From a virus: a stretch of 55,558 nt of DNA. Every line of letters begins with the position of its first letter. Position 1 is the stretch's first letter. The notes under the pieces were generated by a model. It worked only from the letters and a program-made list of their open reading frames with translations, ran no database searches and had not been told where the DNA came from. This document shows, piece by piece, positions 9,254 through 19,400 of the stretch. The stretch spans positions 1-55,558 of IMG/VR virus record IMGVR_UViG_3300037583_000002; one strand, written 5' to 3'. The translations under genes were made by a program, and so were the position numbers.

Positions 9254-11185
9254 CTAGTAGTGAAGGCCAGACACGTCTTTGAACGTGCTACCCGTCTTAA
9301 ATACGTCCGCAACAATAGCTGATTGCTGCACTAATATGTTATCGTTTACGTCTGGCCTAAGCTCTACGGCGAATGTATGTTCCGCATTGCCTTTAGGAAT
9401 ATGACAGCCCATTTGCACTGTCACCGACCCTTCTTCCTCAACGTTGTGCGAATGGAACTTCTGCACAACAGAGCCATCGAGCCTTAGATAAACGTCAAAG
9501 TTACTCGTAGAGCCACCGCCGCCTTGGTGGTCTAGCGCAATACCACTAATCACAAGTACGCGTTCTTCGGTCGCACCTAAAAGACCAGGGCTGATTGTTC
9601 CTTGGATCAGGATGTAAACCTCTCTAGGACCAACCTCAATCTCGCGATCAACAACGATTACCGTTCGGTCAACAATATCGCCCTCAATATTCTGCGCGTA
9701 TAACGTACCCTCTATCGTGCAAGACTCATCAATCCGCACATTTTCAAGGTATCCACTCTTGGCCGCTACGTTACCCTCGAAGAAGCCGTCACGGGTTCGC
9801 ATGATCCCATCTTGGCTAACTGAGAACCTGTCGCCAATTGTCAACGTAGCACCGTCAATCGAACCACCAGTAATGCTAGGTGATGAGAATGAAAGACCCA
9901 CTTTAACGCGCTCCGCTACGATGTTAGCGGCCAGCAAGTTGTATATCTCTGCATCTTGAATAAACGCTTTGTCTATAACCGTTTTGCCGTCTTTGATGAT
10001 GAACGGGAACACATTTTCATTGCCCCCAGTGACCGCGAAGGTATGCGCGTCGACAACAAAGCTCGTTTGAGTGCCGTCGTTTAGGAAACCCACGCCACCT
10101 TGGAGGCCAGCGACACTTGTTTTTACACCCCATTGCGCTTCATATATTCCACCTTGTGATGCGGTAGTGCTAGCCAATTGCTGAAGGCTTACGTTTGTGC
10201 CGTCGTAGTCAACAGTGAAGTTTCTAATAGCCTGTGCAATAGCCCCTTCCGAGCTACTAAGCACCGTATCGAACTCAGTTATTTTAGCGTCAACTATTTT
10301 ACCGAGGTCATTCTCCCACTTGGATTCAAGCTCTTGGATACGCAGCACATAAGCTTCGTCCGCGTTGACCGCCGCATGTATGCCCCCCGACAGGCGAGCA
10401 TAGTTTTTAGCGAATTGCTGCTGAATGCTCTCTGTCTGCGTGTGCTTTGACAATGCCTCGCTCATAGCTTGCTCGGCCAGCATATCGCTGAGCGTAGCGC
10501 TTCCGTTGATCAAATCAGCAAGCCCTGAGTCACCTAAACCGCTGCCTTGGAGCGTTCGGTTTATGGTGTCCATTATGCTCAGGTCACTGCGCAGCCACTT
10601 AAAGTTGTTGCTGTCCGCGACTTCCTCGCTGAACTTAACCAGCACTTGCTCTGGGCTTTCAGACGTACTAGCACGTGTACCCTCTGGCGAGCTGATATCA
10701 CCCGCTTGGTAATCACGGTTTAAGTGCCTAGCCCAATAAACAAAAGTTCTAGCTGGCTCAACCAAGTCAGAGAAGAAACCCGTTGCCGACGTACCAACGT
10801 ATTCAGCCTCGCTGAACACTGGCGTAGCCGTTAGGTCATCAGTCACATCAACGCGATAAATCTCTGTGGCCGCGTACCAATCGGCCTTTGGCCTATCCCA
10901 CTCAAGACCTACCATGTTGAACATACCGAATGCCGCAAAGTTAGTTGGCTTCGTCGGCATAGGGTCATTAAACGCCGTAACAACACCTGTCGCGGATTTT
11001 GTAGCGACAGACGATAAATCATCAGTACCTATCGCTTTCTTTAAATCTCTGAACGTTACAGCTCGATCTAGCGTGTTACCACGCCCCATACCCGCCTGTA
11101 TTTGGACAGTTTCACGTAACGAGTTAAGGAACTGCGAAACAGAGCGAGATACGTCTTTAGGAACAGGTGGTAAAGCTCGACTCAT
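9254..11185 (-). CDS. Tail tip protein with lambda gpJ-like C-terminal region (FN3 + DUF1983)
   Basis: A 643-residue protein. Residues 75-180 resemble a fibronectin type III domain (VGLEWDRPKADWYAATEIYR and what follows). The middle is helical. Residues about 320-410 carry the DUF1983 signature seen in lambda gpJ (EAQWGVKTSV, then a phrase with TSFVVDAHTFAV). After that come beta repeats (SITGGSIDGATLTIGD) and a jelly-roll-like end. It lacks the large N-terminal baseplate-hub part of true gpJ, so only the distal module is present, grafted into a podovirus-like tail. It overlaps the upstream gene by four bases. Its likely role is the central tip or the anchor for the fibre genes that follow. 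Confidence 0.8.
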   Translation of the reverse strand: MSRALPPVPKDVSRSVSQFLNSLRETVQIQAGMGRGNTLDRAVTFRDLKKAIGTDDLSSVATKSATGVVTAFNDPMPTKPTNFAAFGMFNMVGLEWDRPKADWYAATEIYRVDVTDDLTATPVFSEAEYVGTSATGFFSDLVEPARTFVYWARHLNRDYQAGDISSPEGTRASTSESPEQVLVKFSEEVADSNNFKWLRSDLSIMDTINRTLQGSGLGDSGLADLINGSATLSDMLAEQAMSEALSKHTQTESIQQQFAKNYARLSGGIHAAVNADEAYVLRIQELESKWENDLGKIVDAKITEFDTVLSSSEGAIAQAIRNFTVDYDGTNVSLQQLASTTASQGGIYEAQWGVKTSVAGLQGGVGFLNDGTQTSFVVDAHTFAVTGGNENVFPFIIKDGKTVIDKAFIQDAEIYNLLAANIVAERVKVGLSFSSPSITGGSIDGATLTIGDRFSVSQDGIMRTRDGFFEGNVAAKSGYLENVRIDESCTIEGTLYAQNIEGDIVDRTVIVVDREIEVGPREVYILIQGTISPGLLGATEERVLVISGIALDHQGGGGSTSNFDVYLRLDGSVVQKFHSHNVEEEGSVTVQMGCHIPKGNAEHTFAVELRPDVNDNILVQQSAIVADVFKTGSTFKDVSGLHY

Positions 11186-12972
11186 ACAAGCTCCTCCGGT
11201 GATTGCGCAAGCTGAATGTCACGAACCTCTAACTTAGCCGCTTGGCTTATTGGTTCGACAGCCGTTCGCCATCTAAAGGCACGACTGTTAAACGGCAGAT
11301 AGAAAAACGATGGGCTTTCAACAAGCTTCGTATAGGCCACGGTCTCACCGGTTGTGGCATGGTCATACTCCACACGCACTTTTATGGGGTACGTGTTGGC
11401 TCGTACCTTTGCGATATTGAAGCAAACAGGGTCATTGAACAGGTATGTTTTTGACTCCCAGCCTAATTCCATGAACCCATCCTCTGACGAATCGAAAAGC
11501 ATCAACTCACGGGTATCACTATCAACGTAAGCTAGGTCATTTGTCTCCTCTAGCTCAACGAAGGACTCAGCTCTTAGGTCTACCGTTCTAATACCCGCAT
11601 TTGGGTCTAGCGCATCAAACACAAGCGTTTTATCCACCGTCGGGCAGCGAACAAAAACCTTGTTGTCGTAGTTACCAAGTATCATTGTGCTTGGGTCAAG
11701 CTTGCGCCACGAGTCATTGTCTATAAAACCTGTACTCACGTTAGCAATCGCGTAGCCCTCGATACGGTGCAGCCCTGTTTCACTAGTAAAGTAGACAGCG
11801 CCCGCGACCTCAGTCGAACCTTGTGGGCTTGAGCAAGGAACGGGGTCTGCAAGACGCGCCGCGTCAATCGACTCAGGGTGAACACCTTGCACCACATAAG
11901 GCACACCCGTCGTTAGCACAACAAGGTTTGAACCCGAAGTCTCAATTGTCACAATGTCCTCTTGGAATACCTTGTAATACCTGACAGGCCACGCGTAGAA
12001 AGCGTCTGGCTCAGCAAAGCACAAGATACGTTTATTGTGCCCCACAAGAATATCTGAACCCATAACAACGACCTTCTGCATTGGTCCATTCGGGTAAAGC
12101 TCCGTGTTCAAGTCTGGCGCGCCCACCCAATCTTCATTGATAGGTGAGTCCAATAAGTCACCGCTGTACGTTGTGTCCGTGTAGGTGTTCTGTGTCGCTG
12201 GAATTTCAGCAACGAACTGGTAGACAGCCGTACCTGAACTCGCTAGGTTCGTTCTGAATATGCGAATTTTTGCGTTTGTTCCGCGCAATGGGTCAGTAAG
12301 CAAAAGACTATCTGGTGGCGTAGGGAAAGTGAGCGTAACCGCCGTTGTATTTACGTACTCCCATTCTCGGATTTTTACTATATCCGTAGGGTCTGCCAAC
12401 GCGCTTAAACGCCCCCAAGCGTCAACATAGCAGTAAGAGTATGCAACTTCTGAGTAGTCATACTCACTGTCCTCTGGGTCTTGGTAAGGCTTCAGGCCGA
12501 CGATGCCATCACCATCAGTGTCACCCGTTGAGTCTACGCCCTCCTCTTGGGGTTCGTAGTACCAATGCTCAGCATCACCAGTGATAACAGAGTCGATTTT
12601 GTCAGGAACTGGTACATTCAACGGGTACGTAACCGCAGGATAAGGACCACTGCCCTCCTCTGCATTTAGGTTATACACGACCCGTGGTTCACTATTGGCC
12701 GAAGCAAACAGTGCGTAGTCGTAAGCGTCATTCTTGAGTGGCGCATTAACAGCATACGTAATCTCAGGCCATGTAAACCATTGGTCACGGTACTTGTGCA
12801 TAGACTTAGTATCACTACGACCAAAGCTGCCCAATGACGTAGGGAGCGCCCACGGTTCTAAGATTCCCCGCTCTGACTTAGTGTTGTTCGACAACGTAGC
12901 GTAGCCATCTGGCAATTGCTCATCGTCGAACTTAGGCGCAGTGCCTAGAAAAGCATTAAACAGAATTTTCAT
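11182..12972 (-). CDS. Tail tube/nozzle-like structural protein
   Basis: The 596-residue, beta-rich product has repeated short blades with aromatic and Asp/Gly turns and looks like a beta-propeller. Proteins of this size and place in podoviruses include nozzle proteins of the T7 gp12 / P22 gp10 type; I assign that role by position and shape, not by a clear motif. I place the start at the ATG at 12972, not five codons upstream, because it overlaps the M15 gene's stop as TAATG, a classic coupling junction. A short Asp/Gly-rich stretch (STGDTDGDGIVG, near residue 157) looks like a calcium-binding loop. Confidence 0.7.
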   Translation of the reverse strand: MKILFNAFLGTAPKFDDEQLPDGYATLSNNTKSERGILEPWALPTSLGSFGRSDTKSMHKYRDQWFTWPEITYAVNAPLKNDAYDYALFASANSEPRVVYNLNAEEGSGPYPAVTYPLNVPVPDKIDSVITGDAEHWYYEPQEEGVDSTGDTDGDGIVGLKPYQDPEDSEYDYSEVAYSYCYVDAWGRLSALADPTDIVKIREWEYVNTTAVTLTFPTPPDSLLLTDPLRGTNAKIRIFRTNLASSGTAVYQFVAEIPATQNTYTDTTYSGDLLDSPINEDWVGAPDLNTELYPNGPMQKVVVMGSDILVGHNKRILCFAEPDAFYAWPVRYYKVFQEDIVTIETSGSNLVVLTTGVPYVVQGVHPESIDAARLADPVPCSSPQGSTEVAGAVYFTSETGLHRIEGYAIANVSTGFIDNDSWRKLDPSTMILGNYDNKVFVRCPTVDKTLVFDALDPNAGIRTVDLRAESFVELEETNDLAYVDSDTRELMLFDSSEDGFMELGWESKTYLFNDPVCFNIAKVRANTYPIKVRVEYDHATTGETVAYTKLVESPSFFYLPFNSRAFRWRTAVEPISQAAKLEVRDIQLAQSPEELV

Positions 12973-13346
12973 TAATGATACGTCCAACTAACAGGTTCGC
13001 TCGACACGCGCCAGTCGATATGCAGGAACGAATTAGCAAAGCCGAAGCCCTTTGCGCCCAGCTTTAACGCAAGCTCAACAATCTGCATTCGTTTTACGCC
13101 CCACGGCACATAAATATCAAAAGCGACACCTTTGAAGTGTTGACCTGGTTGTTCTTTTTTCGCCTCTTCGGGGTGTCTAGCACAGCGGTAGGCGCTCGTT
13201 AACGCAAGAGGACCAACCTCATCACGAATTTTTTGAAGCATCCGCAGCGCATATGGATCACATTCGTTCTCCACTTCACCTTTGCAGAAGTCACATTTAC
13301 AGCGTAGCTCCGAAGGCTTGAAGTTTTTTGTTCTTGGTTCTGCCAT
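12972..13346 (-). CDS. M15-family peptidase (endolysin or cell-wall entry peptidase)
   Basis: This 124-residue protein matches the compact Peptidase_M15_3 (VanY-like) fold, which cuts peptide stems of peptidoglycan using one zinc ion. The expected ligands are visible: His70 and Asp77 (QHFKGVAFD) and His109 (FLHID). Residues 48-60 (ALTSAYRCARHPE) match the conserved strand before the zinc site. The N-terminus has four Cys (16, 18, 21, 29) that might bind a second metal. It has no signal peptide, so a holin or virion injection would be needed for it to reach the wall. The ribosome-binding site (GGGG, seven bases before the ATG) lies inside a hairpin at 13353-13383. Confidence 0.88.
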   Translation of the reverse strand: MAEPRTKNFKPSELRCKCDFCKGEVENECDPYALRMLQKIRDEVGPLALTSAYRCARHPEEAKKEQPGQHFKGVAFDIYVPWGVKRMQIVELALKLGAKGFGFANSFLHIDWRVSSEPVSWTYH

Positions 13347-13347
13347 G

Positions 13348-13383
13348 AAAAAGCCCCATAAATATTAGTGTTACTTATGGGGC
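13348..13383 (-). terminator. Hairpin over the M15 peptidase ribosome-binding site, operator in the loop
   Basis: A perfect 9-bp stem (GCCCCATAA at 13353-13361 with 13375-13383) encloses a 13-base loop and is followed on the minus strand by five U and then the start codon of the M15 peptidase. The 3' arm contains the gene's GGGG Shine-Dalgarno. It can act as a terminator, as a block to translation, or both, for transcripts arriving from the upstream virion gene. Confidence 0.8.
13364..13378. promoter_or_regulatory. Operator copy 2 (in hairpin loop)
   Basis: ATT-AGTGTTACT-TAT has an exact AGT-RNY-ACT core and fills the loop and inner stem of the hairpin before the M15 gene. Only 10 bases separate it from operator copy 3. 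Confidence 0.7.
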
Positions 13384-13418
13384 ATTATAACAGTATTACT
13401 GTTTTATTTAATTAAATT
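13384..13418 (-). promoter_or_regulatory. Promoter for the M15/tail genes with operator copy 3 in the spacer
   Basis: On the minus strand a perfect TATAAT (13384-13389) follows an A+T-rich -35 region (best match ATTAAA, 17 bases upstream). The operator AACAGTATTACTGTT (13389-13403) fills the spacer and overlaps the first base of the -10. The same operator-to-minus-10 offset is seen at 30530 and 53205. Transcription should begin near 13376-13378, inside the 5' arm of the downstream hairpin. Confidence 0.7.
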
Positions 13419-16400
13419 CTTGACCGACTCGTTGATAGGCTTAGCCATCCAAGGTATCTGGTTAGCCAGCGGCACAACACGGCTCGGCTGCATTTCAAGT
13501 GTCGCCACATCAACAGCAAACTGAGCGGTTGGTCCCATAGCGGCCACGACAGGGTGATTACCATAGGTTGTACCAGCGTAGATAGATTCGGCCATCGTTG
13601 CGGGTCCGAGTAGGCCAGTAGCCGCGAGAACACTGCCGCCCCAATCCACCAAGTCACGCTCACCCTGCCACTTAGGGCGGCCAAACGGATATCTAATCTG
13701 CTCGCGTATAAGCTCCGCAATTAGTGCCAATGGGAGGGCAACCGCCGCTGTAACGGCTACTGCTTTCCAAGGATCGACACTTGAACTTCTGTCCTTAAAC
13801 CCTTTAGCCAACGACTTGTGTACGTTGTCATAGAACCCGTAGAAGAACTTTTTAAGGGTAGTCACGAGTAAGAAACGCGGATCATTTGCCACAAGCGGTA
13901 GCTGCGTAGAACGTGGGTTAGTCACGGCCTCATTAACGAACTGGTGAACCGCATCACGGTAGCGTTTACCAGCTGGGCTTGTTAAGTCTGCGTCCGATGC
14001 GAATGCTTTAACGTCTGCCGCAGTTACGCCTAGCTCTTTTAAGCGCTTCTCCCCATCAGCCCCATCTTCCACAGCACGAACAAGGTAGCGTTCAGCCGCC
14101 TTAGTCGCTATTGTACGTGTCATTTTGGTCACATAGTTTTGGCCGTTGTACTTGAACACAAAGGCTTGGATACCTTGTGAGATACGACCCATAGTTAAGT
14201 CGTTCATGTTGTACATTTCTTGTAGCGAGTGCTCGATAGCGTCATCGGTGATAATGTCAAAATCGCGAGCGACCTTAAACATTTTCTCTCGCCCTACCCC
14301 CGTTAAAACGCTCTTGGCGTCGTCCAGCATTCCTTTAGTATCGCCACGCATACGAGAGTATGTTGCCGCTACCTCTGGCACACTCGCTAGGCCAGTGAAC
14401 CACAGCACCGTAGCCGACTGAAAAGCTAAAGCAGCAGAGTTAAGGTTACGTAGTATAGGCGACATGTTCATGCCTAAACGCCCCGTAACGCCCTGATACA
14501 ACTTAGCGAACTCCTGACGATTGCCCGTATGCACCTCGCTCTGTATGCGATTGAACTCTGCATTAGAATCCCACTTACCGTTTTTAACGCCGCCATGCGT
14601 CTCATTCCATGCAGCCCAGCTAGTTGACGAGTTAACAAGGCGGAGTAAGTGTCTCGGTGCGTCTGTATCCACGTAGCCACCTTCCTTTAGCTTCTCGTAA
14701 AGTGGCTCTAGCACCCTACGCCCCGACCTTGGTTGATTGCTAAGCTCCGGCCTAATTGCGTACTCTGGGTATCCTCGACCATCCAGTATTGAGTCAAGCG
14801 TGGCCTCTGGGTTCTTAACTCCCGCCTCACGAAGTATGGACAAGAAACCTGCTCTGTTTCGTTCAACAGCATGCAAGTCTAGGTGGACCTTAGATGCTAC
14901 AGGCTTGAAGTTTTTATCATGTTTTCTAACGTACGCATTTAGCTGTGCTATGAAAGCCTCGTACTTCTCACGCTCGGGACTTTTAACCTTGTTAATAGAG
15001 TCCTCGTAGCCCTTCTGAATCGCCTTATTGTCTCCTACCTCCTTGCCAATACGTGACGCGAAATACTCCGTAGCGTTTCGTTGTAGTGCAGTGAACCTGT
15101 CCGCCCTCGCCGCAGCATCTGGGTGAATGCGAGCTAGACGTGTGCGCGTCATTTCAAAGAAACGGAACATAGACTTTCTAGCTAGGCCACGGTTGCGCTT
15201 AACCACTTTCTTTAGCTTGCGGTTTAGCTGAATTTTGCGGCCTTTGCTCAAGTCCGTGCCTTTTCCAACTTCTGTATCCTTGTAGCTTTTAAGCGCTAAC
15301 TCAGCCACCTCTAATTTACGTTTGGCCTCCGCTACTAGTTTCGCCTTAACATCAACACCGTCTGCTGAAACTCTATCAGGCCTCCTTACGGCAAGTTGGT
15401 AATCTGCTTTTGCCGACTCTACACTTTGTTCAAGTGACCTTCTAATAGCCGTTTGCGCTCCGCCACCACTTTTGTCCTTGCGCTTGGTCTTACGTAACAC
15501 GCCTCGCGTACTGTTCGCCGTAGAGACTTCATCGCGGTTCGCTATCTCATCATCAACACGCGCCGTGTCGATAGTTAGCTCCCCACCTTCTTTGGCCGCT
15601 TGCTCAAAGTCCTTATCAAACACTCTATTTTTGGCATCGAGTAGTATCTCATCGCCGCGTTCCTCAGTGATTTTATCCTCGTTCACAGCCTTTGAGACCA
15701 ATGAAGCAATATCGTCATAGGACACTTCATCACGGTACACGTTGCCTATATCTTCTGGCATTAAGTCCGACAGCGTTCGGCTCGACCTCAAGTTGTGCTC
15801 AATCGACGAAGTAAGAGAAACCAGCTCTTTAGGCCGTAAATCACCCACCGCTACGGCGTTCTCAGCAGCTGCAATGATCGTACTGAATTCTGGCTTATCT
15901 GACAGCTTAATGCCTATTCTACGCATCAGAGAGCGCTTATCTCTGTCCACATGCTTAGGCTGGACAACATCAACTTTCGTACTGCGCTTTTTGCCTTTGT
16001 AGTTAAGGCCATTGCGGATAGACCCCATAGTCACAGATGCCAGTTTATCGCCATCAACACGGTACACTACAGCGCTATCGCGAATAGTATCTAGGTTAAA
16101 GCTAAACATTGGGCGGCCATCATCAAGCCGCAGATCGGCCAACGCTGAAATACCACTTAGCACCGCAGTAGCAAGCTCTTCGTTGAGATTTATGTCGCCG
16201 TCATTAAGGTCAATTTTGTCCTCACGCAATGCCCATCGAGTAACAGCGTCCAAGTCAACATTAAGTGGTTTACCCGATTCATTGTCACGTACCACAAGGC
16301 CGCGATCACTTCGCTTCTCACCTGAACGTGCGCGAGCTGACCTGTATAGCTTGTTGTTCGCGAACGAATTACGCGCCGCCGAAGCTAGGCGCTCACTAGG

Positions 16401-19400
16401 TGTCATTTTCACTTCACCAATTGTCGCCTCTTTGGGCATAATCCCCGTCTTTTCTAACAGCTTGCCAAACGCTTCTAAATCATCGTTCTCCAAGTGCTCT
16501 TTGAGTCGGTTAACCGTGCCTTTCGATAAGTGGCGAGTATCTGGGCGTTTTTCTTGGTCGCCATAGGTGAACAATGGTTTGCTCGTATCGAACTGGTCAA
16601 ACTGGTTGTCCTTGGTCGTTTTCTGGTTATCAATAGCCTTGCGCTTGCGGGTTCGCTTAGGCAGGCGGTCCCCAAGGGCTGCTTCGCGCTCTGTAGGTTT
16701 TACAGTTTCGCGCATGAACTTAACAAGAGCCGCGTTATTCATACCCTTGATTTTCTTTAGCTCTTTATAGACGCGCCCGGCCATTTGCGTTCTGCGGGTG
16801 TAGTTGGCCGCAACCTCTAGGTCATTATCGCCGGTGTCCACAACACTCTGAACATCACCAACGTTTCGCTCATCGCCGTTCTCATCACGCTCACTGTACG
16901 CGACTTGCTGGTCTGTACGCTCACCCATTTCACGTTGAGACTTCGTTGCTGCAGTCTCCTCGTACATAGAATCCACCGCCTTGCGGAACGACTGAATGAA
17001 CTCGAACTTATCAACACGCGCCTGTAGCTCATCGATTTGCTTAACTATATCTTTATTATCAGCGAACTTAGCGCGCTGTTTTAACGTGTTTCGCGCAGTA
17101 TTGGACAATTTAGACGGATCAACCGCGTCACCATCTTTAACGAACTTGCGGTACTGGTCATGCGATTCCAGCAATTTACCCATATCACCATCACTGGCCG
17201 TACGTGTTCCAAGCTCTTGCTTAAGATACTCAACCTTGCCCTCAGTGGTGGTCGGCTTCTGCGCTTTCTTCTTCGCCTTGGGTTTATCTGGCTTAGTACC
17301 TTCAATGCTGCTATCAACAATCTTGTTCAGCAGAGAAAGCTTGTCGGCCTCAAGCGAACCTGACGACTCGAAGTCATAGTGTTGGCCTACCTCGGCTAGT
17401 TGTTTTGCATTCTTAGCCACCTCGACAGCGAATATATCTCTAGCGGCCTGTGTATTCTTGCCTTTGCCCTGAATAACACTTCTGATGCGGACTTTAAGCT
17501 TGTCCTTCGCGTTATCCAGCATAGCCATCGCTTCATCGATTTCTTCTTTGCTTGGCTTGCGACCTTCTTTGATCCAATCTGGGGGGCTTTTTACGACACC
17601 TTTTGGCTTTTCTTTAGGCGCTTCACCTTCTGGGATCTTAACAGTCGGCGCGTTCTCAATTGACTTCTCGACTTGCGCTTCTTTCTTGATACGTTCACGG
17701 TTCTTTATTCGGTCGCGTTTGATTTTGCTGTAGTCACGAAACATAGCGCGACCATCGAATTGGTTAGCATTGCGATACACAATGTTATTGAACTCTGGGT
17801 TGATAGACCCTAACGCCGCTCTTAACGCGGTATCCGTGCTTTCTTCCTCAGCCTCGGTTAAACGGTTGCGTTCTTGCTCTGTCAGCTTGAGTTTACCATC
17901 ACGAGACAGACGAACTACTTGCTTAAAGACACGGGCAAGTGCCTCATCACCACGAGCCTTGTCATACCCGCCACTTAGCGGAGTGCTTGCGCCATAGTGA
18001 CTATCAGCGGCGTAGCGCGCTAGTTCCTCATTTGTTAGTGTGCCGTTATCAATAAGCGCTCCTACCTGAGACTCATTAAGCGGCTTACCTTTTGGTTCAA
18101 GTATTTCGCGTAGCTCATCGTAGCGGTCACTGCTTAGGTTTGGCACATCACGGGCAGTTAGCGAATCAAATTGGCCTTGGCCTACGACTCCCGTATCATC
18201 TGTTTCTACCTTGGCGTTCGGTTTGCTTTTAGGGCGTTTTTTAGCTGCGCGCTCAACACTCTGCTCCAGCGAGTCGTCACTCGAAAATGGAACGCCGTCG
18301 TCCTCTACTTCCTCAACAGTGTCAGCCCTCCAGCCATCAGCATTTACTTGTTCGTCCTCTGCATCTGCTCCCTGACGAGCTTGGTTGTACTCGCGCATGA
18401 AGCCAACAGCATTACCCGCTGTAGATGCGATACCACCTATACCACCACCGCCGATAACAGCTCGGATACCCGCTTCAACAGCGTCGCGCGTTTCTAGTCT
18501 CCACTCATCATCGCCTACCTCTGTGGCGATAATCTCATCAGTTATAACTTGCGCCGTTTCAGTAACGCCCTCTGCCGCAGCACCGATTGCCGTAGTGCCT
18601 AAAACATCTTTTAAACGCTTAGCAACAGACGGCTTCGATAGCGCATCCATCACTGGTTTTGCAGCCTCATCAGACAGGCCAGTAGCTTTGAGCGATTTAC
18701 CAAGCACAGCAACGAAAGGCAGTGCATTTAGCGCAGCGCCAGCAGCACCCGATAGCGTCGCGGCCTCTGTGTGCTCACCCTCACCTGTGCTGTCCAAACG
18801 GTTCTCCATAGCACCCGCAGACTGTACGAACCCAGATAACGCGGGGCCAGCGTATAGGCCAGCTTTCGCACCTTTCGTGAGCGCTCGACCAGCGGTAGCT
18901 CGCATAGCCCCCATTAGCCCGACACCCGCAGCAGCACCTGCACCACCTGTCACTGCACCGACTGCCACAGTACCAGCAGTAGCTAACGCATCGACTATAA
19001 GACCAGGGGCGGCCTCGCCTAGAGTTTCGACCACATAGTCTAAAGCATCACTAAAGCCCTCAACCTTGTCTACAGACTCGAATTTACGCTTGTTAAGAGC
19101 CGCATCAACACCGTGCCTACGCGCAATCTCCCGACCCTCGGCAGCCCATTCCTCATTGCCGACCATTTCACCGATATAGTTAAGCGCGCCACCTAGCGCT
19201 GCTTTTGTTTCATCAGTACCACGATCAAATGCACGTTCAAACGTTGAGCGTCGGTCGTACACTTTAGACTCTAAAACCGCATTTTCCCACGGCCTGAACT
19301 CATCGTTGCTCTCACGGATTTTCTGGCCTACTGCGTTCATCTTCTCGTCACTTGACGGAGCATAGCCCAACGCTCGACGGGCAATGCCAAGCATTTCAGC

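Noticed and set aside
18385-19038. 217-codon plus-strand frame rich in Pro and Ala
   Set aside because: Shadow of the Ala/Gly-rich membrane region of the giant virion protein.
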